DNA from: Methylibium sp964622685
GTDB taxonomy: Bacteria; Pseudomonadota; Gammaproteobacteria; Burkholderiales; Burkholderiaceae_C
NCBI GenBank assembly: GCA_964622685.1
Contig: CAZUUU010000105.1
Location: 1-11,316 of the forward strand
Length of the DNA stretch: 11,316 nt
Direction: 5' to 3'
The position numbers and the translations under genes are program-made. Of this stretch, positions 6,477 to 11,316 are shown piece after piece. The notes beneath the pieces were generated by a model, which was not told the origin of the DNA, did no database searches, and was given only the letters and a program-made list of their open reading frames with translations. How positions within the stretch are numbered: the first letter of the stretch is position 1; the number at the start of each line of letters is the position of its first letter.

Positions 6477-7517
6477 GTGTTGGATCGTTCTGGGTGCAAG
6501 AGACAACGCCGGCGCTTCGCGTCGATGGCGGGCATGGCGTGGTTGCTCGCCTGCGCGGCCGTGGCGATGCCCGCGGCGGCCAGCGAGCCGGCGCCGATCT
6601 TCGTGCTGAACTCGCTGGACGCGAGCATCAGCGTCATCGACCCTGCGAGCTTCACCGAGCTGCGTCGCCTGCCCACGGGCAAGGAGCCGCATCACCTCTA
6701 CCTGTCGCCCGACGAGCGCTCGCTGCTGGTCGCCAACGCGATGGCCGACTCGCTGACGCTGGTCGATCCGAAGACCGGCCAGATCCAGCGCACGATCACG
6801 GGTGTGCCCGATCCCTACCACCTGCGCTTCTCGCCGGACATGAAGTGGTTCGTGACGGCGGCCAATCGCCTCGACCACGTGGCCATCTACCGCTGGAACG
6901 GCGAGGCCGAAGGCGCCGAACTGACGCTCGTGAAGAAGGTGCCGGCCGCCAAGACGCCCAGCCACCTGGCGATCGACGGCCAGAGCCGCGTGGTCTACGC
7001 CTCGCTGCAGGACAGCGACCAGCTCATCGCGATCGAGCTGGCGACGCAGCAGCCGCGCTGGACCGTGTCGACCGGCAAGCTGCCGGCCGACGTCTACCTC
7101 ACGCCCGACGACAGGCATCTGCTGGTCGGCCTGACGGGCGACGAGTTCGTCGAGGTCTACGACGTCGTCGCCAATCCGGCCCGCTTGATCAAGCGCATCA
7201 AGACCGGCACCGGGGCGCATGCCTTTCGCGCCTGGGGCGACAGGCGCCACGTGCTGGTCAGCAACCGTGTCGCCAACACCATCAGCCGCGTCGACCTGCA
7301 GACCCTGGAAGTCGTCGACACCTACCCGGCACCGGGCGGGCCGGACTGCATCGACGTGATGGTCGATGCTGCGGGCAACAAGACCATCCTCGTCACCTCG
7401 CGCTGGGCGCGCAAGCTGACCGTGATCGATCCGGTGAAGCGCCAGGTGGTGCGGCAGGTCGCGGTCGGCCGTTCGCCGCATGGCGTCTGGACCCTGGACC
7501 ATGCGCCACGGCGTTGA
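6477..7517 (+). CDS. Exported YVTN/NHL-type beta-propeller repeat protein
   Basis: This is a beta-propeller protein of about 346 residues. After a signal sequence (basic stretch CKRQRRRF, hydrophobic core, AAA-SEP cleavage near residue 35) come repeated blades with the YVTN pattern: IFVLNSLDASISVIDP, LLVANAMADSLTLVDP, VVYASLQDSDQLIAIEL, HVLVSNRVANTISRVDL and ILVTSRWARKLTVIDP, interleaved with HHLYLSPDE-like turns. About seven blades fit. Such propellers bind ligands or proteins in the periplasm; several are cytochrome cd1-like, but no heme motif is visible here. Start choice: ATG 6525 would lack the positive n-region, so I prefer GTG 6477 (or TTG 6480). The RRRF stretch is only a partial Tat motif. 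The stop lies inside the next gene (17-bp overlap), so it is the first gene of a co-transcribed run. Confidence 0.85.
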   Translation: MLDRSGCKRQRRRFASMAGMAWLLACAAVAMPAAASEPAPIFVLNSLDASISVIDPASFTELRRLPTGKEPHHLYLSPDERSLLVANAMADSLTLVDPKTGQIQRTITGVPDPYHLRFSPDMKWFVTAANRLDHVAIYRWNGEAEGAELTLVKKVPAAKTPSHLAIDGQSRVVYASLQDSDQLIAIELATQQPRWTVSTGKLPADVYLTPDDRHLLVGLTGDEFVEVYDVVANPARLIKRIKTGTGAHAFRAWGDRRHVLVSNRVANTISRVDLQTLEVVDTYPAPGGPDCIDVMVDAAGNKTILVTSRWARKLTVIDPVKRQVVRQVAVGRSPHGVWTLDHAPRR

Positions 7518-8292
7518 GACGGTGCTGCGGCGCGCGCTGCTCGCGCTGCTGCCGGTCCTTGCGGCGACGACAGCGGCTTGCGAGAAGCCGGTCTACCTCA
7601 CCTTCGACACCGGCCACATGGGCGTCGCGCCGCTCGTGGCCGAGGTGCTGCAGCGCCAGCAGGTCAAGGTCACCTTCTTCCTCGCCAACGAGCCGACCCG
7701 CAGCGGCGGCGCCAGCCTCGACGACGATTGGGCTGCGTGGTGGAAGGCACGCGCGGCCGAAGGGCATGCCTTCGGCTCGCACACCTGGGACCACTGGGTC
7801 TGGCGCGCCGACGAGAAGCAGGGCTTCGCGGTGCGGCCGACCGCCGGGCCGCAGGCCGGGCGCACGCTGAAGGTCGACGCCGCGGCCTACTGCGAGGCCC
7901 TGCGCCGGCCGCTCGATCGGCTGCAGCAGATGAGCGGCGAGCGCGGCCTGCCGCTGTTCCGCGCGCCCGCCGGCCGCACGTCGCCGGCGCTGCTGAAGGC
8001 GGCCGAATCCTGCGGCTTCAGGCACGTGCCGTGGACGCCGGCCGGCTTCCTGGGCGACGAGCTGTCGAGCGAGACGCATCCGAACGCGGACCTGCTGGCC
8101 AAGGCCCTGCGCCAGGTCAAGGCCGGCGACATCCTGCTGGCCCACCTCGGCATCTGGTCGCGCCGCGACCCGTGGGCGCCGGCGGTGCTGGAGCCGCTGA
8201 TCGAGGGCCTGAGGGCCCGCGGCCTGTGCTTCGCCACCCTGCGCGAGCATCCGGACTACCGCGCGTGGATCGCCGCGCACCCGCGACCCTGA
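7501..8292 (+). CDS. Exported polysaccharide deacetylase (NodB/CE4 type) with variant TFDTG motif
   Basis: This is a 263-residue carbohydrate esterase family 4-like protein, expected to remove acetyl groups from an N-acetylated glycan in the periplasm or at the cell surface. An N-terminal hydrophobic segment (residues 9-26) ends at AAC-EKP, with no canonical lipobox. Motif 1 is TFDTG (34-38): Asp36 fits the catalytic base, but Thr37 replaces the usual second, metal-binding Asp. Motif 2 is intact: SHTWDH with His94 and His98. Motif 3 is RAPAG (154-158), motif 4 likely WTPAGFLGDE (Trp178) and motif 5 ILLAHLG (His215). A 40-residue insert between motifs 2 and 3 contains two aromatic/charged stretches. 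The start at ATG 7501 overlaps the propeller by 17 bp; ATG 7480 would add seven residues. It is coupled to its upstream partner and 7 bp before the next gene. Confidence 0.87.
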   Translation: MRHGVETVLRRALLALLPVLAATTAACEKPVYLTFDTGHMGVAPLVAEVLQRQQVKVTFFLANEPTRSGGASLDDDWAAWWKARAAEGHAFGSHTWDHWVWRADEKQGFAVRPTAGPQAGRTLKVDAAAYCEALRRPLDRLQQMSGERGLPLFRAPAGRTSPALLKAAESCGFRHVPWTPAGFLGDELSSETHPNADLLAKALRQVKAGDILLAHLGIWSRRDPWAPAVLEPLIEGLRARGLCFATLREHPDYRAWIAAHPRP

Positions 8293-8299
8293 GGCCACG

Positions 8300-9274
8300 G
8301 TGGAGACGCTGATCGACCTGTTCGGGCGGGCGCAGCAGGCGCTGTTCGAGGGCGTCGTGCAGCCGCTGCTGTTCGCCGCCGGCCTGGGCAACCTGCTCGA
8401 GGACGGCTACGACGCGACCGGCTGGCTGCTCGTGGGCCTGCTGCAGCTGGCGGTCATGCTCGCCGTGATCGCGCCGCTGCAGCGCTGGCGGCCGGTCGAG
8501 CCGCTCACCGATCGGCAGGCCGTGCGCGTCGACGTGATCTACACCTTGCTGCATCGCCTGGGGCTCTTTCGCGTCGCGATGTTCTTCGCCATCGACCCGC
8601 TGTGGGACGCGCTCTTCGGCACGCTCGGCCTTCGGGGCTACGGCGGCTGGCAGCTCGACCAGTGGGCCGCGCCGTGGTGGCCCGGCATCACCGACAGCGC
8701 CTGGTTCGCCTTCGGCCTGTACCTGCTGGTGTTCGACCTGGCCGACTACTGGATCCATCGGGGTCAGCACGGCCTGAAGGCCTGGTGGGCGCTGCACGCG
8801 CTGCATCACAGCCAGCGGCAGATGACGATGTGGAGCGACAACCGCAACCACCTGTTGGACGACGTCCTGCGCGACAGCCTGCTGGTGCTGCTGGCGCACG
8901 CGATCGGCGTCGCGCCCGGGCAGTTCGTCGCGGTGGTGGCGCTGACGCAGCTGCTCGAGAGCCTGCAGCATGCGAACCTGCGGCTCGACTTCGGTCGCGT
9001 CGGCAACCGGCTGCTGGTCAGCCCGCGCTTCCACCGGGTGCACCACGCCATCGGCGTCGGCCACGAGTCGCACGGGCCGGGCACGCTGGGTGGCTGCAAC
9101 TTCGCGGTGCTGTTCCCGGTCTGGGACATCGTCTTCGGCACGGCCGACTTCCGCTCGCCTATCGAGCCCACCGGCGTGCGCGACCAGCTGCCCGAGGGCG
9201 GCGCACGCGACTACGGCCGCGGCTTCTGGGCGCAGCAGCGGCTCGGCCTGCTCAGGCTCTTCGGGCGCGCCTGA
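8300..9274 (+). CDS. Membrane fatty acid hydroxylase/sterol desaturase superfamily protein
   Basis: This is a 324-residue integral-membrane di-iron oxygenase of the FA_hydroxylase (PF04116) superfamily. Hydrophobic helices are near 41-60, 78-98, 133-150 and 192-218. The histidine clusters that hold the di-iron site are complete: HRGQH (153-157), HALHH (166-170), NRNH (His184), LQH (His224) and HRVHH (245-249), followed by the typical GTLGGCNFAVLFPVWDIVFGT block. Members hydroxylate or desaturate sterols, fatty acids, carotenoids or ether lipids; the substrate here cannot be told. The start is GTG 8300, 7 bp after the deacetylase stop; GAGG at 8291-8294, overlapping that stop, is a well-placed Shine-Dalgarno. 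The tight spacing puts it in one transcript with the propeller and deacetylase. The stop lies inside a hairpin. Confidence 0.9.
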   Translation: METLIDLFGRAQQALFEGVVQPLLFAAGLGNLLEDGYDATGWLLVGLLQLAVMLAVIAPLQRWRPVEPLTDRQAVRVDVIYTLLHRLGLFRVAMFFAIDPLWDALFGTLGLRGYGGWQLDQWAAPWWPGITDSAWFAFGLYLLVFDLADYWIHRGQHGLKAWWALHALHHSQRQMTMWSDNRNHLLDDVLRDSLLVLLAHAIGVAPGQFVAVVALTQLLESLQHANLRLDFGRVGNRLLVSPRFHRVHHAIGVGHESHGPGTLGGCNFAVLFPVWDIVFGTADFRSPIEPTGVRDQLPEGGARDYGRGFWAQQRLGLLRLFGRA

Positions 9275-9275
9275 G
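9251..9275 (+). terminator. UUCG-capped hairpin overlapping the stop codon of the hydroxylase gene
   Basis: CTCAGGC (9251-9257) pairs perfectly with GCCTGAG (9269-9275). Inside, U-C and G-G close a UUCG tetraloop (9260-9263, one U-G wobble), leaving a 3-nt CGC bulge on the right arm. The hydroxylase TGA (9272-9274) is within the right arm. No T-run follows. It probably marks the end of the three-gene transcript and separates it from the EI24 gene. Confidence 0.45.
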
Positions 9276-9293
9276 GGCGGGCGCGGGCGCCGC

Positions 9294-9299
9294 TATGCT
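9294..9299 (+). promoter_or_regulatory. Candidate -10 box for the EI24 gene, leaderless geometry
   Basis: TATGCT matches the -10 consensus at 4 of 6 positions, and its last base is 7 bp before the A of the ATG at 9306. No Shine-Dalgarno is present between them, so a transcript starting on the A of ATG is plausible. No good -35 box is visible, which keeps confidence moderate. Confidence 0.38.
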
Positions 9300-9305
9300 C
9301 GCCCC

Positions 9306-10178
9306 ATGAAACCCCTCGTCGACGCCTTCTGGCGCGCCGCTGCCTACTGCCTGCATCCGCGGGTCATCTGGCTGTCGCTGCTGCCCTTCCTGCTGACCGG
9401 GCTGATGGCGGGCCTGCTGGGCTACTTCTTCTGGGAAGCCGCGCTGGCCATGGTGCGCGCGCAACTCGACGCGTGGGCGCTGACCAGCGCGGTGCTCGAC
9501 TGGCTCGGCGGCATCGGCGGCGGCAGCCTGCGGACGATGATCGGGCCGCTGCTGGTGCTGGCGCTGACGCTGCCGGTGCTGGTGATCGTGTCGCTGCTGG
9601 TGGTGGCGCTGATCATGATGCCGCGGCTCGTGGACCTGGTTGCGAAGCGGCGCTTCCCGGCGCTGGAGCGGCAGCACGGCGCGGCCTGGTGGCAGGCCGT
9701 GGCGTGGTCGCTGGGATCGACCGCCATGGCGCTGCTGGCGCTGGTGGTGTCGGTGCCGCTGTGGCTGATCCCGCCGCTGGCGCTGGTGCTGCCGCCCTTG
9801 ATCTGGGGTTGGCTCGGCTATCGCGTGATGAGCTACGACGCGCTGGCCGAGCATGCCTCCGCCGATGAGCGCCGCGAGCTGCTGCGCGAACACCGCCTGC
9901 CGCTGCTGGGCATCGGCGTCGTCACCGGCTACCTCGGCGCGGCCCCGGCGCTGGTGTGGGCGGTCGGCGCGATCGCGCTCGCGTTCGCGCCGCTGCTGAT
10001 CGTGGTGTCGATGTGGCTGTACACGCTGGTGTTCGCGTTCTCCGCGCTCTGGTTCAGCCACTACGGGCTGGCGGCGCTGCAGGCGCTGCGAACGCGCCGG
10101 GCGGCGCAAGCGCCGGTCGCCGAGATCGTCGACGTGCCGCCGTCGGCGACGAGCGTGGCACCCCAGGGGTCGCCGTGA
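9306..10178 (+). CDS. EI24 domain-containing integral membrane protein (CysZ-related fold)
   Basis: This is a 290-residue polytopic inner-membrane protein of the EI24/CysZ family. The N-terminus LVDAFWRAAAYCLHPRVIWLSLLPFLLT is typical of the bacterial EI24 proteins. Hydrophobic stretches lie at about 20-42, 78-104, 131-172 (likely a helical hairpin) and 199-250. A charged loop (ALERQHGAAWW) and a central LGYRVMSYDALAEHASADERRELL segment resemble the family. E. coli CysZ is a sulfate transporter, but this gene lacks cysteine-pathway neighbours, so sulfate transport is not claimed. ATG 9306 is chosen because it starts the family-like N-terminus. The stop codon overlaps the GTG start of the next gene (GTGA), giving a two-gene operon, as commonly seen upstream of glnA in related bacteria (from memory). 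Confidence 0.87.
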   Translation: MKPLVDAFWRAAAYCLHPRVIWLSLLPFLLTGLMAGLLGYFFWEAALAMVRAQLDAWALTSAVLDWLGGIGGGSLRTMIGPLLVLALTLPVLVIVSLLVVALIMMPRLVDLVAKRRFPALERQHGAAWWQAVAWSLGSTAMALLALVVSVPLWLIPPLALVLPPLIWGWLGYRVMSYDALAEHASADERRELLREHRLPLLGIGVVTGYLGAAPALVWAVGAIALAFAPLLIVVSMWLYTLVFAFSALWFSHYGLAALQALRTRRAAQAPVAEIVDVPPSATSVAPQGSP

Positions 10179-11002
10179 GCGCGGCGCCCATGCGGTTCGG
10201 CATCCTGATCGTCGGCGACGAGATCCTCTCGGGCAAGCGCAAGGACCAGCATCTGGCCAAGGCGATCGAGCTGCTGGCCGAACGCGGGCTGCAACTGGCC
10301 TGGGCCCGCTACGTCGGCGACGACCGTGCCGCGATCACCGCCGAGCTGCGGCAGGCCTTCGCCGGCGGCGCGGTGGTGTTCTCGTGCGGCGGCATCGGCG
10401 CGACGCCCGACGACCACACCCGCCAGAGCGCGGCCGCGGCGCTGGAGCGGCCGCTGCGGCTGCACCCGCAGGCGCGCGACTTCATCCTCGAACGCATGCG
10501 CGACATCGCGGCCGAACAGGGCCTGCCCTATGAGCCCGATCGCGACGACAACGTGCACCGCCTGAACATGGGCGTCTTCCCCGAAGGTGCCGAGATCATC
10601 CCCAACCCGTACAACAAGATCGCCGGCTTCAGCGTCGCGAGCCCGGGCGGGCAGGGTGCGGTGCACTTCCTGCCCGGCTTTCCGGTGATGGCCTGGCCGA
10701 TGATGGCCTGGGTGCTGGACACGCTGTACCCGCAGCTGCACGGCAGCGCGCGCCAGGCCGAACGCTCGGTCGTCGTCTACGGCGCGATGGAAGCGGCGCT
10801 GACGCCGCTCATGGAGGCGATCGAGCTCGGGCATCCCGGCGTCAAGGTCTTCAGCCTGCCGAGCGTGGATCATCCCGAGCACGGCCGGCACATCGAGCTG
10901 GGCGTGAAGGGCGAGGCTGCCGCCCTGGCGGCCGCCTACCGCCAGTTGATCGAAGGTCTGGAGCAGCATGGGGCCCGACTTGGCCCCGAGATGGTGCGTT
11001 GA
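10175..11002 (+). CDS. Molybdopterin-binding-domain protein (CinA N-terminal-like, MoCF fold)
   Basis: This 275-residue soluble protein has one MoCF_biosynth (MogA/CinA-like) domain. It opens with MRFGILIVGDEILSGKRKDQH, where GDEIL (14-18) is the conserved first motif. The second motif, SCGGIGATPDDHT (70-82), corresponds to the TTGGLGPTxDDxT nucleotide/pterin-binding loop of CinA; Cys71, Ile74 and Ala76 depart from the common form. Full CinA also has a C-terminal nicotinamide-nucleotide amidase domain; none is present, so calling it competence/damage-inducible protein A is only by homology. Start: GTG 10175 overlaps the preceding stop (GTGA) and has AGGGG 5 nt upstream; ATG 10190 is a second choice. 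It precedes glnA but is probably transcribed separately, because a nitrogen-type promoter sits between them. Confidence 0.85.
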   Translation: MSAAPMRFGILIVGDEILSGKRKDQHLAKAIELLAERGLQLAWARYVGDDRAAITAELRQAFAGGAVVFSCGGIGATPDDHTRQSAAAALERPLRLHPQARDFILERMRDIAAEQGLPYEPDRDDNVHRLNMGVFPEGAEIIPNPYNKIAGFSVASPGGQGAVHFLPGFPVMAWPMMAWVLDTLYPQLHGSARQAERSVVVYGAMEAALTPLMEAIELGHPGVKVFSLPSVDHPEHGRHIELGVKGEAAALAAAYRQLIEGLEQHGARLGPEMVR

Positions 11003-11006
11003 GTAG

Positions 11007-11021
11007 GCCCCATATTGGGGC
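11007..11021 (+). terminator. Short hairpin after the molybdopterin-binding gene
   Basis: GCCCC (11007-11011) pairs with GGGGC (11017-11021) around ATATT, 4 bp after the stop codon. A second perfect pair just upstream, GGGGCC (10970-10975) with GGCCCC (10982-10987), lies in the end of the coding sequence and could compete with it. There is no T-run. This is a weak terminator candidate. Confidence 0.3.
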
Positions 11022-11027
11022 TCGCAC

Positions 11028-11044
11028 TGCATCGTTGAGGTGCC
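11028..11044 (+). promoter_or_regulatory. NtrC-like enhancer site upstream of glnA
   Basis: TGCATC-GTTGA-GGTGCC matches the NtrC dyad TGCACC-N5-GGTGCA at 5/6 in each half-site with the correct 5-bp centre. The dyad centre (about 11036) is roughly 103 bp upstream of the start predicted from the -24/-12 element, the usual distance for glnA enhancers. A weaker match (GGCCCC-GAGAT-GGTGCG, 10982-10998) is 46 bp further upstream, in the end of the previous gene. NtrC-P bound here would activate glnA when nitrogen is scarce. Confidence 0.6.
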
Positions 11045-11112
11045 TGCGGTGGCCGATATGGCGGCGCGCCCCGGGCAGCTCGTGATCCAGGCCCTGGAGT
11101 CGCCCTCGTCTT

Positions 11113-11128
11113 GGGCATGCTTTCTGCT
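11113..11128 (+). promoter_or_regulatory. Sigma-54 (RpoN) -24/-12 promoter of glnA
   Basis: The sequence GGGCATGCTTTCTGCT carries GG (11114-11115) and GC (11126-11127) separated by exactly 10 bp, the invariant sigma-54 arrangement. It matches TGGCAC-N5-TTGC at 7 of 10 defined positions. The GC at -13/-12 puts the transcription start near 11139 and gives an untranslated leader of about 77 nt. Sigma-54 with NtrC control is the established pattern for glnA in enteric bacteria and many other proteobacteria. Confidence 0.68.
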
Positions 11129-11215
11129 AAATTTCCGCGAGCCTTTCTGGCCATGTCCGGGGTCGCTTTCGCCCCCAAACCCCCCGAAACACCAACGTCC
11201 CGCTAGGAGAACCTG

Positions 11216-11316
11216 ATGGCCAAGACCGTCGCCGACGTGATGAAGATGGTGAAGGAGAACGAAGTCAAGTTCGTCGACTTCCGCTTCACCGACACCCGCG
11301 GCAAGGAACAGCACGT
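11216..11316 (+). CDS. glnA: Glutamine synthetase type I (N-terminal 33 codons, 3' truncated)
   Basis: The frame begins MAKTVADVMKMVKENEVKFV and continues with DFRFTDTRGKEQHV, the N-terminal beta-grasp region of bacterial type I glutamine synthetase (glutamate + NH3 + ATP to glutamine; dodecameric cytoplasmic enzyme). The start is firm: ATG 11216 has the Shine-Dalgarno AGGAG (11205-11209) 6 nt upstream. The active-site residues and the adenylylated Tyr are beyond the window. Upstream are the sigma-54 promoter, an NtrC-like site and a leader of about 77 nt with a small hairpin (GGGG 11159-11162 with CCCC 11172-11175, inner CG pair). In related genomes glnL/glnG often follow, but this cannot be seen here. 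Confidence 0.95.
   Translation, partial: MAKTVADVMKMVKENEVKFVDFRFTDTRGKEQH

Noticed and set aside
6512..6530. RRRF stretch as a twin-arginine export signal of the propeller protein
   Set aside because: Only the RR-x-F part matches; the start codon is uncertain and there is no cofactor site that would call for Tat export, so a Sec signal is equally likely.
9252..10109. Minus-strand frame of about 285 codons opposite the EI24 gene
   Set aside because: The product is Gln/Arg/His repeats complementary to Leu/Val/Ala membrane codons, a typical shadow of a membrane protein gene.
11024..11043. GCAC...GTGC pair with a wide spacer as an NtrC site
   Set aside because: The spacing is 12 bp between GCAC and GTGC instead of 7; the overlapping TGCATC-N5-GGTGCC has the correct spacing.
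11141..11166. A second sigma-54-like element (TGGCC... TCGC) closer to glnA
   Set aside because: The GG-to-GC spacing is 14 bp rather than the required 10; the element at 11113-11128 fits exactly.

Overview
The window is GC-rich DNA with strong G/C third-position bias, and it reads as ordinary chromosome of a betaproteobacterium. Several proteins look like those of Burkholderiales of the Rubrivivax/Leptothrix type; that placement is inferred from protein resemblance and the EI24 - molybdopterin-binding - glnA gene order, not from a search. Ten complete genes and two edge-truncated genes fill almost all of it. I see no tRNA, rRNA, CRISPR array, insertion sequence, phage gene or integration scar.

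Layout. Bases 1-275 are the 3' end of ettA (ABC-F translation factor), followed by a strong hairpin in a 142-bp gap. Bases 418-3180 encode a 920-residue lipoprotein metalloprotease with a complete metzincin zinc motif, closed by a long composite hairpin. Next is a two-component pair whose stop and start codons overlap as ATGA: a four-helix LytS/AlgZ-type histidine kinase (3299-4387) and a LytTR response regulator (4384-5160). On the minus strand lie a 62-residue single-helix membrane protein (5123-5311), whose 3' end overlaps the regulator, and a ROK sugar kinase close to E. coli Mak (5441-6382). The 129-bp gap between these two holds two perfect inverted repeats.

Diverging from the kinase is a tight three-gene run: an exported YVTN-type beta-propeller (about 6477-7517), an exported NodB-type polysaccharide deacetylase (7501-8292) and a membrane fatty acid hydroxylase/sterol desaturase (8300-9274). 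A UUCG-capped hairpin overlaps the last stop codon. An EI24-family membrane protein (9306-10178) follows, overlapping a molybdopterin-binding-domain protein (10175-11002). The window ends in the first 33 codons of glnA (from 11216).

Control signals. The most convincing regulatory reading is upstream of glnA: a sigma-54 -24/-12 element (GG-N10-GC) at 11113-11128 and an NtrC-like dyad at 11028-11044, about 100 bp upstream of the predicted start, which is the classical glnA enhancer arrangement. Two genes (the histidine kinase and the EI24 protein) have a -10-like hexamer 6-7 bp before an ATG with no Shine-Dalgarno, suggesting leaderless transcripts.

I found no clear novel defence, mobile or biosynthetic system. 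The best candidates for something undescribed are the propeller/deacetylase/hydroxylase cassette, the deacetylase's unusual TFDTG motif, and the small membrane protein overlapping the response-regulator gene.
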